Assembly (NCBI GenBank): GCA_029548365.1
Contig: JAKPNN010000002.1
Coordinates: 62,001 to 126,000 of the forward strand
Length of the DNA: 64,000 nucleotides
From: Chloroflexota bacterium
GTDB lineage: Bacteria > Chloroflexota > Anaerolineae > Anaerolineales > Anaerolineaceae
Reading direction: 5' to 3'
Both the position numbers and the translations under genes were made by a program. Position 1 is the stretch's first letter, and the number at the start of each line of letters is the position of its first letter. Under the pieces are notes generated by a model, which did not search any database, had not been told where the DNA came from, and was given only the letters and a program-made list of their open reading frames with translations. Shown in pieces: positions 52,878 through 62,311 of the stretch.

Positions 52878-54299
52878 ATGACAACAATTATTAAAAACGG
52901 TACGCTGATAACCGCCAGCGAGACATATCAAGCAGATATTTTAATTGAAGGCGAACGGATCAGTCTGATTGGTCAGGATTTATCTCATCCTAATGCGGAA
53001 GTGGTTGATGCATCGGGGTTATTGGTTTTGCCAGGCGGTATAGACCCGCATGTCCACCTTGACCTGCCAATGTTCGACACGGTCTCCTCCGATGATCACT
53101 ACACCGGGGGCAAAGCGGCTGCCTTCGGCGGAACAACCACCGTGATTGACTTTGTTCCCCAGGATGAGGGCACATTGGCAGACAACATCGCCCGCTGGCG
53201 TGCTAAGGCAGACCCCAGGGCAGCGGTGGATTTTGGTTTCCATATGAACATCACCCGTTTCAACCAGGACGTCGCCAGGGAGATTTTTTCTTTGCCTGAC
53301 CTGGGAATCACCAGCCTGAAGGTGTTTACCGCTTATAATCAACGCCTGCGCCTTTCAGACGGCGAGATCTTCCGGGTGATGCGCCTGGCTCGTTCTGCTG
53401 GCATCCTGACAATGGTGCATGCTGAGAACGGTGATGTCATCGATATCCTGGTGGATGAAGCCCTGGCTGCGGGCAATACAGCCCCCATTTTTCATGCCAA
53501 AACCAGGCCAGCCTGGGGAACGGTAGAGGCCTCCCTGCGCGCTGCTGCGCTGGCCGCCCAGGCTGGTGATGCACCTCTGTACCTGGTGCACATGAACACC
53601 GCAGGTGAGTTAAATCAACTGGTATATGCCCGTGAGCACGGATTGAAAATGATGGGTGAAACCTGCCCGCAATACCTGTTCTTTACTGAGGAAGACCTGC
53701 GTCGCGAGGATGGCGCGAAATGGGTTTGTTCTCCGCCAGTGCGAAAGCCAACCGATAACTTACGTTTGTGGGAGGGCATTGAAGGGAACACCATTCAAGT
53801 GGTCGCCACTGACCATTGCCCCTTCTTTTATGATGGCGCTACCCCCATTATTTATGAAGGTCAGCCGGTAGCCATTGCGGGCAAGGAATTAGGTCGGGGT
53901 GATTTCACCAGGATCCCCAACGGACTGCCTGGACTGGGCGACCGCATGCCGATCATGTGGACTGAAGGCGTAGGTCGGAACCGCATGACCCCCAACCAGT
54001 TTGTCGCCATGCATTGTACCAATCCCGCCAGGATCTTCGGACTTTACCCGCGCAAAGGCGCCTTGATCCCGGGTGCAGATGCAGATATCGTTCTATGGGA
54101 CCCCAATAAAGAATTAACCTATGGAGTCAATGTTGCCCATCACCGGACAGATTACAATCTCTATGAAGATTGGCAACTGAGGGGCTTCCCGGTGGTGGTC
54201 TTTCTTCGCGGTCAGAAGATCGTCGATGGCGAGAACTGGTATGGCGAACCCGGGGGAGGGCGCTATCTTAATCGTAATGAAGGTGAAATCCTGACATGA
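52878..54299 (+). CDS. hyuA: dihydropyrimidinase/D-hydantoinase-like amidohydrolase (HyuA)
   Basis: The 473-residue cyclic amidohydrolase has PGGIDPHVHLDLP (His ligands), the lysine that becomes carboxylated in SLKVFTAY (with the family's Tyr), MVHAENGDV, LVHMNTAG and VATDHCPF. It opens or closes a hydantoin, dihydropyrimidine or related ring. E. coli hyuA lies in the ygeWXY cluster, and this copy sits downstream of the same set here. TGGAG precedes the ATG. The complex-I-like genes begin only 19 bases after its stop. Confidence 0.9.
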   Translation: MTTIIKNGTLITASETYQADILIEGERISLIGQDLSHPNAEVVDASGLLVLPGGIDPHVHLDLPMFDTVSSDDHYTGGKAAAFGGTTTVIDFVPQDEGTLADNIARWRAKADPRAAVDFGFHMNITRFNQDVAREIFSLPDLGITSLKVFTAYNQRLRLSDGEIFRVMRLARSAGILTMVHAENGDVIDILVDEALAAGNTAPIFHAKTRPAWGTVEASLRAAALAAQAGDAPLYLVHMNTAGELNQLVYAREHGLKMMGETCPQYLFFTEEDLRREDGAKWVCSPPVRKPTDNLRLWEGIEGNTIQVVATDHCPFFYDGATPIIYEGQPVAIAGKELGRGDFTRIPNGLPGLGDRMPIMWTEGVGRNRMTPNQFVAMHCTNPARIFGLYPRKGALIPGADADIVLWDPNKELTYGVNVAHHRTDYNLYEDWQLRGFPVVVFLRGQKIVDGENWYGEPGGGRYLNRNEGEILT

Positions 54300-54318
54300 T
54301 GTTTTACGGCTGCACTCG

Positions 54319-55935
54319 ATGTTAATTCTGCTTCCAATCGGATTGTTGTTGCTTGGGTCTGTGGCAATCCTCATTATTGATCTCATTCGACCGAGGTTTG
54401 GGACAAGCTGGCTGATTGCTGTTGTTTCTGGTGTTGCATCCTGGTTGGTCATCTTATTTTCAAGGCTGCGCTTACCTGCAACCCTGGATTTGCTTTCCTG
54501 GAATAACCCTGCGCATCGCCTAACCGGGCATTTTTCACTCCTGCTGGACTATCAATCCTGGCCTTATGTGCTGGCGCTGATGACCATTTTATTAGCCTTG
54601 CTGTTAACAGATGCAGCCCGCACCCGCTTTGACAGCAGCCCGCGTGCCTGGGTTGTGAGCCTGGCGATTACCGCCCTGGGACTGTTTGCCATTCAATCCG
54701 GGACCAGCCTGACCATGATGATCGCCTGGGTGGTGGTGGATCTGGTTGAATTATTCAATTTGCTGCTCCTGCAAGAGACGACCCAATTCAACCAGCGGAT
54801 TATCATTGCTTATGGCGTGCGCACAGCATCCATTTTATTGCTGTTTTTAGGAACGATGCTGGGATGGGCTGCCAATGGAGATTTCAGTTTTGTACAGGTC
54901 CCTCCCAGCGCTGGCTTTGTTTTCATGCTGGCAGCGGGATTGCGCCTGGGTGTGATTCCCCTTAACCTGCCCTTCCTTGTGGAGCCTGTTTTACGGCGTG
55001 GAGCGGGAAACACCCTCCGCATGGCACCAGTTGCAGCCAGTCTGACGCTTTTAGCGCGCCTGCCTGGTGAAATCCTCATGCCGGGTTCAAGCCACTTGAA
55101 AACGGTATTGATGGCTTTGTTGGCGCTTGCTGCCCTGTATGCTGCTGCTCGCTGGGTTGCAGCAAAGGATGAGATTGCTGGTCGACCATACTGGATTGTA
55201 GCCTGGGCAAGCTTTACAACGGTGTCGGTATTGAATGGAGTCCCACAATCCGGCATCCCCTGGGGGATGGCTTTGATTTTATCCGGCAGCCTGCTGTTTC
55301 TTTATCACCCGCGTATCCAGCGGATCAATTTCTTGCTGTTATTGGGTCTTTGGGGCATGTTGGGGTTGCCCTTCACCCCTGCTGCCTCCGGTTGGGCTGG
55401 CTTGCTTGGAGACGGTTTCACTCTGTGGACATTTTTATTGCTGGTTGCCCATGGGTTGATGATACTGGGCTTCCTGGAACACGCTTTAAAACCTGGTAGT
55501 GAAATCGGTGCACTTGAATCCTGGGCACGCCTGGTTTTTCCGCTGGGATTGATTATGATCATCCAGGTGAGCGTTGTATTGGGTTTATTCGGATGGCCAG
55601 GCGTCCTCACCTCTGGCCTGTGGTGGATGGCGTTAATCAGCAACGCGATGATCCTGGCAGCCTTAATCCTTTCGCGCCGCTTTGGAGTCAACCCACCTCA
55701 TTTTCAGCTCCCCATCAGCAGCAGGACAAAAAAAGTGGCCGATTGGCTCTTTCCACGACTTGAACCTGTATTCCGTTTTGAATGGGTTTACCGTGCAACC
55801 TGGCAAATCTTAGGATTTTTTAGCAGAGTCAGGCAGTTGATGTCATCAATTTTTGAAGGTGAGGGAGGCATTCTTTGGACAATTTTGCTCCTGGTGTTGT
55901 TGATCAGCCTGTTAACGGGCGGGGGCGTTAACTGA
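54319..55935 (+). CDS. divergent complex-I/Mrp-type antiporter-like membrane protein, first of three
   Basis: The 538-residue protein is almost wholly hydrophobic, with about 14 membrane segments. TM5-like VVVDLVELFNLLLL keeps the conserved Glu of NuoL/M/N proteins. In the TM7-like GLRLGVIPLNLPF, Arg replaces the proton-path Lys, and the PFHxW motif is degraded. It is therefore a weak member of the proton-conducting membrane transporter family. It follows hyuA closely and is one base from the next gene. The family call rests on overall pattern and neighbours. Confidence 0.6.
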   Translation: MLILLPIGLLLLGSVAILIIDLIRPRFGTSWLIAVVSGVASWLVILFSRLRLPATLDLLSWNNPAHRLTGHFSLLLDYQSWPYVLALMTILLALLLTDAARTRFDSSPRAWVVSLAITALGLFAIQSGTSLTMMIAWVVVDLVELFNLLLLQETTQFNQRIIIAYGVRTASILLLFLGTMLGWAANGDFSFVQVPPSAGFVFMLAAGLRLGVIPLNLPFLVEPVLRRGAGNTLRMAPVAASLTLLARLPGEILMPGSSHLKTVLMALLALAALYAAARWVAAKDEIAGRPYWIVAWASFTTVSVLNGVPQSGIPWGMALILSGSLLFLYHPRIQRINFLLLLGLWGMLGLPFTPAASGWAGLLGDGFTLWTFLLLVAHGLMILGFLEHALKPGSEIGALESWARLVFPLGLIMIIQVSVVLGLFGWPGVLTSGLWWMALISNAMILAALILSRRFGVNPPHFQLPISSRTKKVADWLFPRLEPVFRFEWVYRATWQILGFFSRVRQLMSSIFEGEGGILWTILLLVLLISLLTGGGVN

Positions 55936-55936
55936 A

Positions 55937-56542
55937 ATGCAAACAATATCCATGCTGGCATTGGTCACAATAGTGATAGCAGTATTGATCGTTATCATTT
56001 TCAAAGATTGGCGGGTTATCGCCGTTGCTTTAGGCGCCCAATACCTGGGTGCCTTTGCCCTGGTCGCCCTTTCGTGGCCCGTCAATCTGGCAATTGTGAA
56101 ATTGATCACAGGGTGGATGGCGTCGTCTGTAATTGCCTTTACCTGTTTGCGTCAAAATCGGGAAAGATCTCAGCCAGAGAAAGCCGCCAGCTTGTTTTTC
56201 AGGGGGTTAACCGGATTGTTGGTCATCGTGTTGATTTTTATTTTGGCGCCATCGATGCAGGAACGTATTTTCCCGGGCGTTGACCTGGTGATCATCCAGG
56301 GCGGTTTGATGATGATGGGAATGACCTTGATGCAGCTTGGATTAAATTCAGAACCTTATCCGGTGATTATCAGCCTGTTCACCTTTTTATCAGGATTTGA
56401 GGTGATTCATGCCGCATTGGAACTTTCCACCCTGTTAACAGGACTATTCGTCGTGGTCAATCTGGGTTTGTCACTTGCGGGCGTGTATTTGATGGTTTCT
56501 GCCGAGGAAACCAGTGAAAGCATCCAGGAGGAGGAACTGTGA
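55937..56542 (+). CDS. HyfE/NuoK-like small membrane subunit, second of three
   Basis: The 201-residue protein has about six membrane segments with few charges and an acidic tail (SAEETSESIQEEEL). Its size and segment layout resemble HyfE of hydrogenase-4, which is related to two NuoK-like units. No conserved catalytic residue is expected in this class, so assignment leans on its place between two antiporter-like genes. It starts one base after the previous stop, and its own stop overlaps the next start. Confidence 0.55.
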   Translation: MQTISMLALVTIVIAVLIVIIFKDWRVIAVALGAQYLGAFALVALSWPVNLAIVKLITGWMASSVIAFTCLRQNRERSQPEKAASLFFRGLTGLLVIVLIFILAPSMQERIFPGVDLVIIQGGLMMMGMTLMQLGLNSEPYPVIISLFTFLSGFEVIHAALELSTLLTGLFVVVNLGLSLAGVYLMVSAEETSESIQEEEL

Positions 56543-57960
56543 TGACACTCAGCACTCCGGTCATCTGGGTCATTTTCCCGCTGGTAGCTGCCGCGATTTG
56601 CATTCTCTTATCCGGTAGACCGCAATTAAGCCTGATCATTGCCAGCGCAATTGCCTTTGGATTGGCTGTTTTGGCCGCTTTTTTACCGCATGAACTCTCA
56701 CTCGGTCCTTTGACGATTGTACTTGAAGAAAGCCTCAGGTTTTTAGGCCGCAGGATCACCCTGGTATATGCGATGCTCCCGTTGATTGCGCTGTTATATG
56801 CTGCAACGGGTTTGTGGTTGCTGAGCAGTAACCTGCCCGGTGTACCAAAGACGTTTCGTCCAATCAGCCTGGTGGTTACTGCCGCGCTGACAGCAGCCCT
56901 GGGTGTTGAACCCTTTCTGTACGCCGCACTGCTGATTGAAACGATGGTGCTGGTTTCAGTTCCGATGTTGAGTTCCTCAACAATAGAAAATCGCCGTGCA
57001 GTCTTGCGCTTCCTCAGCTTGATGACCCTTGCCATGCCCTTTATCTTGATTGCTGGCTGGTTACTGACCGGTGTGGACACACTACCACCAGATAGCCCTC
57101 TCATCGCTCAAAGTGCAATTGTCCTGGGCCTTGGTTTTGCCATCTGGCTGGCTGTATTTCCATTCCATAGCTGGGTGCCAATGATCAGTCAGCACAGTCA
57201 TCCCACGGTGTTCAGCTTCTTGTTTTTTATTCTGCCCACAGGTGTCCTGGTTTTTGGGTTAAATTTCTTCAATCGATATGGGTTCCTGAGAACATCTGAA
57301 ACCCTTTTCAATATCATCAGGCTTATCGGGGTGTTGATGATTGCTTATGGGGGAGTGTCCACTGCAGTTCAGGATCATCTCAAGCGCGCCTTTGGATTTT
57401 CAGTGCTGGTTGAAACAGGATTCTCCTTGTTGGCGATCAGTTCTGCCTCCTCTGGCGGCATTATTTGGATGCTGATGATGCTTCCACCGCGTGCCCTGGG
57501 GTACTGGCTATGGGGATATACCCTGGCGCGGCTTGAATCCCGTTATGATATGGTCTTGAATTTGAAGGCAATCCAGGGTCAGTCTCTCAGGTTTCCCTTT
57601 CTCTCCTCTGGTTTGATATTGGCGCAATTTAGCATCGCTGGCATGCCGCTGCTGGCTTCATTTCCGATCAAAATCGCATTACTCTCGCAGGTTCTGGCTG
57701 AGAACATGGTTTCCGGGCTTTGGAGTTTCTTCGGGGGCTTGGGGTTGTTTATATTCACAATTCGCCTGTTGTTGAGCTTTCATCAACCGATCGACATCGA
57801 AATTAAACAGCCCTGGTTCCTTCAGGATAAGTTCCCACATTTCTTGCCAATAATATTGACGGTTGTTATATTGATCATTTCAGGTTTGTTTCCAGGCAAG
57901 ATTTTTCCAAGCATCATCGATATCCTGGCTGCTTTTCCCCAACTGCAATTTTTACCATAG
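56542..57960 (+). CDS. NuoN/HyfF-like proton-conducting membrane transporter, third of three
   Basis: About 472 residues from ATG 56542, eight bases after AGGAGGAGG; a GTG three bases earlier is also possible. The family signature FPFHSWVPMISQHSHPTVFS is clear, and LLIETMVL (TM5 Glu) and QDHLKRAFGFS (the D-x-K-R loop) are kept. The Lys normally a few residues before PFH is absent (GLGFAIWLAVFPFH). This is the surest member of the trio. No NADH-, hydrogenase- or formate-oxidising subunit is adjacent, so the electron donor, if any, is elsewhere. Confidence 0.75.
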   Translation: MTLSTPVIWVIFPLVAAAICILLSGRPQLSLIIASAIAFGLAVLAAFLPHELSLGPLTIVLEESLRFLGRRITLVYAMLPLIALLYAATGLWLLSSNLPGVPKTFRPISLVVTAALTAALGVEPFLYAALLIETMVLVSVPMLSSSTIENRRAVLRFLSLMTLAMPFILIAGWLLTGVDTLPPDSPLIAQSAIVLGLGFAIWLAVFPFHSWVPMISQHSHPTVFSFLFFILPTGVLVFGLNFFNRYGFLRTSETLFNIIRLIGVLMIAYGGVSTAVQDHLKRAFGFSVLVETGFSLLAISSASSGGIIWMLMMLPPRALGYWLWGYTLARLESRYDMVLNLKAIQGQSLRFPFLSSGLILAQFSIAGMPLLASFPIKIALLSQVLAENMVSGLWSFFGGLGLFIFTIRLLLSFHQPIDIEIKQPWFLQDKFPHFLPIILTVVILIISGLFPGKIFPSIIDILAAFPQLQFLP

Positions 57961-58095
57961 GGCTTGTTTTCTGTACAGCAGGCGAAATCGGGCGAAAAAG
58001 CTGGTTTTCCTGTATAATGCTAATGCACAAATTCTGCACGAACTCCAAACTAAAGCTGGGGTTGACGTTTACCTCAAAGATAATAGGTGAAAACC

Positions 58096-59277
58096 ATGAA
58101 TGATTTAGCAAACTTAGCACAACTTGAAAAGCGGATTGATTTCCTTGATAATGAGCGCCGCAACGATAAAACGTCGCTGGCAGCCCTGCAAAGCAAAATT
58201 GACAACCTGGCGACTGAAAACTCAACCTTGAGAATACGTTTATCCGATCTGGAAAGTGAAATATCACGCATTAACACAATCATGGCGCGTGTGGATCAAT
58301 TTGACGTTGAAATCGCCAACCTCCGCACTGAGTTCTCCCGTCAAATCGATGAGATCAAAAGTTCATCCATAGAAAAATCGCTTCAAACCGAAAAACACGG
58401 CCAGCGCATTGAAGACTTAAATTTGGATCTGATTGAGGTTCGAAAAAAGATAGCCGAATTCGAGCAAATATCTGGGCAGATTGAAGAGCGCAAGGTGGAA
58501 GATGCACGCCTGGCACGCTTGATCGAGGAATTAAAAGCCCAGGTGAATGAGATTAACCGGTTTGATGAGGAGTACAAACGCTCTGTGAAGATGATGGAGG
58601 AAAACATACGTCAGGAAAACAAACGCGTAACAGACTTGCAGGGCGAGATTTCAGCGCTGCGCAAACGCCTGGATGAAACCCGCGGGAAGCAGGATCTGGT
58701 GGGCGATAGTATGCGAAAACTCGACATGCGGATCAAGGAACTGCTGGATGCCGAATCAGAGCGCAAGGAGGCGCAGACCGCATTTATTGAAAAAATCAAT
58801 GTCGCTCAGGTTGAGCGAGACCGCACCTTCAGGTCGTGGTCTGAACGCTTTGAGAAGGTGGAAACCATCGCCCACGACCTGGAAAGCGAGATTACCAAAC
58901 TCACTGAAACTCACAGTGCGGCAAGAAAAACGCTCAGCAGCCTGGATGAGGTTACGCAGCGCTTTGATCGCCGCGTGAATGAAATCACCGAAGTGCAGCG
59001 GTTGAATGAGGACCGCTTCCGCCAAGAGTGGACCACCTTCAAATCCGATGACCAGAAACGCTGGTCCAACTACACCCTGGCTCAAGATGAGCAGCATCGG
59101 GAAATGAATCGAGAACTGGAGAGTTTCGGCGACCGGATTGCCAACCTGGAAACCCTGATCAAGTCCTTGCAAGACGATCTCGATCAGGTGGGCAGGGATA
59201 ATCTCAGGCGTATGCAAACCCAATTGATGGCTGTCCGTGAATCAATTGAGGCATACAATAAGATTTTTAAAAGTTAG
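58096..59277 (+). CDS. long coiled-coil protein of unknown function
   Basis: About 393 residues from ATG 58096, five bases after AGGTGA (a GTG at 58087 is less likely). Nearly the whole chain is heptad-patterned coiled coil, for instance LEKRIDFLDNERRNDKTSL, LRIRLSDLESEISRI and VTDLQGEISALRKRL, with no membrane segment, signal or ATPase motif. A TATAAT at 58012-58017 may be its promoter. It is followed 20 bases later by selB. A structural or scaffolding role is all that can be suggested. Confidence 0.75.
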   Translation: MNDLANLAQLEKRIDFLDNERRNDKTSLAALQSKIDNLATENSTLRIRLSDLESEISRINTIMARVDQFDVEIANLRTEFSRQIDEIKSSSIEKSLQTEKHGQRIEDLNLDLIEVRKKIAEFEQISGQIEERKVEDARLARLIEELKAQVNEINRFDEEYKRSVKMMEENIRQENKRVTDLQGEISALRKRLDETRGKQDLVGDSMRKLDMRIKELLDAESERKEAQTAFIEKINVAQVERDRTFRSWSERFEKVETIAHDLESEITKLTETHSAARKTLSSLDEVTQRFDRRVNEITEVQRLNEDRFRQEWTTFKSDDQKRWSNYTLAQDEQHREMNRELESFGDRIANLETLIKSLQDDLDQVGRDNLRRMQTQLMAVRESIEAYNKIFKS

Positions 59278-59297
59278 AACTAAAGAGGAGTCATCGC

Positions 59298-61184
59298 GTG
59301 CAAGTCATTGGCACCGCCGGTCATGTTGACCATGGGAAATCGTCGCTCATTAACCGGTTGACCGGCATTAACCCGGATCGACTGAAAGAAGAACAGGACC
59401 GGGAGATGACCATTGAACTGGGTTTTGCCTGGATCACGCTGCCTGACGGCAGCGAAATTGGCATTGTGGATGTTCCCGGGCATCGTGATTTTATTGAAAA
59501 TATGCTCGCAGGAGTCGGGGGAATTGATGCGGTGTTGTTTGTGGTTGCTGCTGATGAAGGTGTAATGCCGCAAACCACTGAACATTTGGCAATTATTGAT
59601 TTGCTGCAAATTCCTGCCGGCGTGGTTGCACTTACAAAATCTGATCTGATCGATGACCCCGATTGGTTTGACCTGGTAGAAGTCGATCTGCGGGAAATTC
59701 TGGTTGGAACCGTCCTCGAGCAGGCGCCAATCATCCGCGTCAGTGCGAAGACCGGTCAGGGGCTTGATGCGCTGGTGGAAGCCCTGCAGGAAGTCAACAA
59801 ACAGCATCCGCACCGCCCGGATTTGGGTCGCCCGCGGTTGCCGGTGGACCGGGTCTTCACCCTGCCGGGTTTTGGCACCATCCTGACCGGCACGCTGGTT
59901 GACGGGCAATTGGCTGTGGGTGATGAGGTCCATATTCTACCCAGCGGGGTTAAAGGTCGCATCCGCGGGTTGCAAACCCATAAACAATCCGAACAAAAAG
60001 CCCTGCCAGGAGGGCGTACTGCGGTCAATATCAGCGGTGTGAGCGTGGGCGCGGTCTTACGCGGTGATGTGCTCGTTCACCCTGGCGATTACCAGGTCAC
60101 AAAGATGATTGATGTGTACTGTAAAATTCTGCCAAATGCCGAGACAGCGCTGAAGCACAACATGGAGGTTAAACTTTTCCTGGGCGCAGCCGAGGTCATT
60201 GCCAGGGTGCGTGTTCTGGGAGCACAAGAATGTCCCCCGGGTGGCGAGGCTTTTCTACAGCTTATGCTTCAAAAACCCCTTGTTGCCCTCAGAGGTGATC
60301 GTTTCATCCTGCGCCGTCCTTCTCCTCCCGCAACGATTGGCGGCGGTCAGATCCTGGATCCTCACCCTGCACGCCGGCATCGCCGCTTTAATACGGAGCG
60401 CCTAGAGAACTTAGCGCAACTTTTGATGGGAACGCCGGAAGATATTGTGCTGCAAACAGCACTGAAATTGGGTCTAAGTTCTCCCCAAAATCTGGTAGAG
60501 CACAGCGGACTGGAGAAGGAACAGGCGCAGCAAGCCCTGAATGCACTGATTGACCAGGGGGTGCTGATCCATTTCAGTGAAGGTCGTATGGTGTTACCGC
60601 GGGTGAGCTTTGAACGGATTAAAGAAGATATCATAACCCGTTTACAGGAATATCATCAAAACTACCCCTTACGCACGGGCATGCCGCGAGAACGCCTTAA
60701 ATCACAAATGGCTTTGAACTCCAGGGATTACGACAGCATGCTTGCTAACCTGTCCGCGGATGGCATCCTGGTTGAGTCGGGTGCTGACCTGTGGCTGAGC
60801 CAGCATCAGATCAACTTTACTGCGGAGCAAGAGGCGCAAATCGACGGGCTGATGAAGACTTTTGAAGCTCAGCCGTTTACGCCGCCCTCTTACAAACACA
60901 GCCGTGAGGAGGTCGGAGAGGAATTGCTGAATTCAATGCTCGCCCTGGGAAAACTGGTTCGGATTGGCGAGGATGTTTTATTCCTGCCCCAGGTGATCGC
61001 AGAGATGCGCCAGGCTGTGATCAGCCATATTCAAGACCAGGGCAGCATCACCCTGGCTGAGTTGCGGGATCAATTTGACACCAGCCGCAAGTATGCAGTG
61101 GCTGTTTTGGAATACCTGGATCAGACGGGGGTGACGGTTCGTCGGGACGATACCAGAGTTCTGGCAAAGCATTTCGCCCCGTAA
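59298..61184 (+). CDS. selB: selenocysteine-specific elongation factor SelB
   Basis: The 628-residue protein from GTG (GAGGAG upstream) has G1 GHVDHGKS at residues 8-15, DVPGH at 58-62 and TKSD near 112, and EF-Tu-like domains 2 and 3 with VDRVFTLPGFGTILTGTL. A long C-terminal part carries the winged-helix repeats that bind the SECIS RNA (QYDTSRKYAVAVLEYLD-like, read here as QFDTSRKYAVAVLEYLD). It delivers Sec-tRNA to in-frame UGA codons. selA, selD and tRNA-Sec are not in the window, and no gene here shows a persuasive in-frame UGA. Confidence 0.95.
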   Translation: MQVIGTAGHVDHGKSSLINRLTGINPDRLKEEQDREMTIELGFAWITLPDGSEIGIVDVPGHRDFIENMLAGVGGIDAVLFVVAADEGVMPQTTEHLAIIDLLQIPAGVVALTKSDLIDDPDWFDLVEVDLREILVGTVLEQAPIIRVSAKTGQGLDALVEALQEVNKQHPHRPDLGRPRLPVDRVFTLPGFGTILTGTLVDGQLAVGDEVHILPSGVKGRIRGLQTHKQSEQKALPGGRTAVNISGVSVGAVLRGDVLVHPGDYQVTKMIDVYCKILPNAETALKHNMEVKLFLGAAEVIARVRVLGAQECPPGGEAFLQLMLQKPLVALRGDRFILRRPSPPATIGGGQILDPHPARRHRRFNTERLENLAQLLMGTPEDIVLQTALKLGLSSPQNLVEHSGLEKEQAQQALNALIDQGVLIHFSEGRMVLPRVSFERIKEDIITRLQEYHQNYPLRTGMPRERLKSQMALNSRDYDSMLANLSADGILVESGADLWLSQHQINFTAEQEAQIDGLMKTFEAQPFTPPSYKHSREEVGEELLNSMLALGKLVRIGEDVLFLPQVIAEMRQAVISHIQDQGSITLAELRDQFDTSRKYAVAVLEYLDQTGVTVRRDDTRVLAKHFAP

Positions 61185-61318
61185 CTGGATAACGGATGCC
61201 GTAAATCCTGCGCCATCGATTGGCACAGATATTAATAAATTTGGAAAGCGTTTCACGCTTGAGTGATGGTAAAATTAATTATCGTCTCTAAAAATAAACC
61301 CTAGGAGGAACATTGATA

Positions 61319-62260
61319 ATGCGTTGGAAAATTTTACTCACAGATGGTCTTTCTGAGATCAGCGACCCGGACTTGCTCGCATCGGTGGAGTTGATTGACA
61401 GAAAAGGGATTTCTCCCGAAGAATTATTAGATGTGATCCCTGAAATGGACGCTGTCATCGTTCGGGGGCGCACAAAGATTACCGATGAAGTGTTGACAAA
61501 AGCGACCAACCTGAAAGTTGCGGGGCGGATGGGGGTTGGCGTGGACAATATCGACTTGAAAGCAGCCGAGGCGCATGGCGTCACTGTGGTCAATGCCCCG
61601 GTTTCAACTACGGTCTCGGTGGCAGAACACACCCTGGGATTGATGTTGAGCCTGATTCGCAGCATTCCCAAGGCTGATGCCGGGATGAAAGCCGAACAAT
61701 GGCTTAAAAAAGACCTGGTTGGGACGGAACTTTACAAGAAAACCCTGGGTATCATCGGTTTTGGGAACATCGCGAAAGCTGTCCTGCAACGGGCTTTGGC
61801 TTTTGATATGAAGGTGATCACCTTCGGGTCTTCAAAACCGCAGGATGAAATTCGTAGTTTTGGTGCGGAACCGGTCAGTTTTGACGAATTTTTGGCGCAG
61901 TCAGATATCATCACCCTGCACGTACCCCACAAACCCCAGACCCATTACCTGCTTAATGCCGAAGCGTTCGGCAAGATGAAGGACGGCGTTTTGATTATCG
62001 ACGCTTCACGCGGGGGCGTTGTTGAAGGCAGCGCCCTGTTGGATGCCCTTAACAGCGGAAAGGTGGCTGGTGCGGGGCTGGATGTCTTTGAAGCAGAACC
62101 GCCTGCAGCAGGCGATCTTTTATCCACACATCCCAAGGTTGTGGCAACGCCCCATATCGCCGCACAAACGGAGGAAGCCCAATTGCGAGCAGGCTTTGAC
62201 ATCGTTGAGGAAGTGGTGGCTGCGCTGGAAGGAAAGCCATTGCGCTGGAAGATCGTTTAG
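61319..62260 (+). CDS. serA: D-3-phosphoglycerate dehydrogenase-like 2-hydroxyacid dehydrogenase
   Basis: About 313 residues from ATG 61319, ten bases after AGGAGG at 61303-61308; the frame also opens at TTG 61313, only four bases away. It has GRMGVGVDNIDL, NAD-binding GIIGFGNIAKAV, the catalytic Arg in DASRGGVVEG, a Glu in DVFEAEPP and the His in TPHIAAQT. It lacks the C-terminal ACT domain of long SerA enzymes. First step of serine synthesis is likely, but other D-2-hydroxyacids are possible. A perfect small inverted repeat AAGCGT-TTC-ACGCTT stands upstream (61246-61260). Confidence 0.85.
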   Translation: MRWKILLTDGLSEISDPDLLASVELIDRKGISPEELLDVIPEMDAVIVRGRTKITDEVLTKATNLKVAGRMGVGVDNIDLKAAEAHGVTVVNAPVSTTVSVAEHTLGLMLSLIRSIPKADAGMKAEQWLKKDLVGTELYKKTLGIIGFGNIAKAVLQRALAFDMKVITFGSSKPQDEIRSFGAEPVSFDEFLAQSDIITLHVPHKPQTHYLLNAEAFGKMKDGVLIIDASRGGVVEGSALLDALNSGKVAGAGLDVFEAEPPAAGDLLSTHPKVVATPHIAAQTEEAQLRAGFDIVEEVVAALEGKPLRWKIV

Positions 62261-62311
62261 CCACCCGATTGGCTGCCCTCTTGTGATTGATTTTCAAGAG
62301 AAAGGATTTTT

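Noticed and set aside
59298-61184. Search for in-frame UGA (selenocysteine) in neighbouring genes
   Set aside because: All neighbouring frames end at family-typical lengths; none continues sensibly past a TGA.
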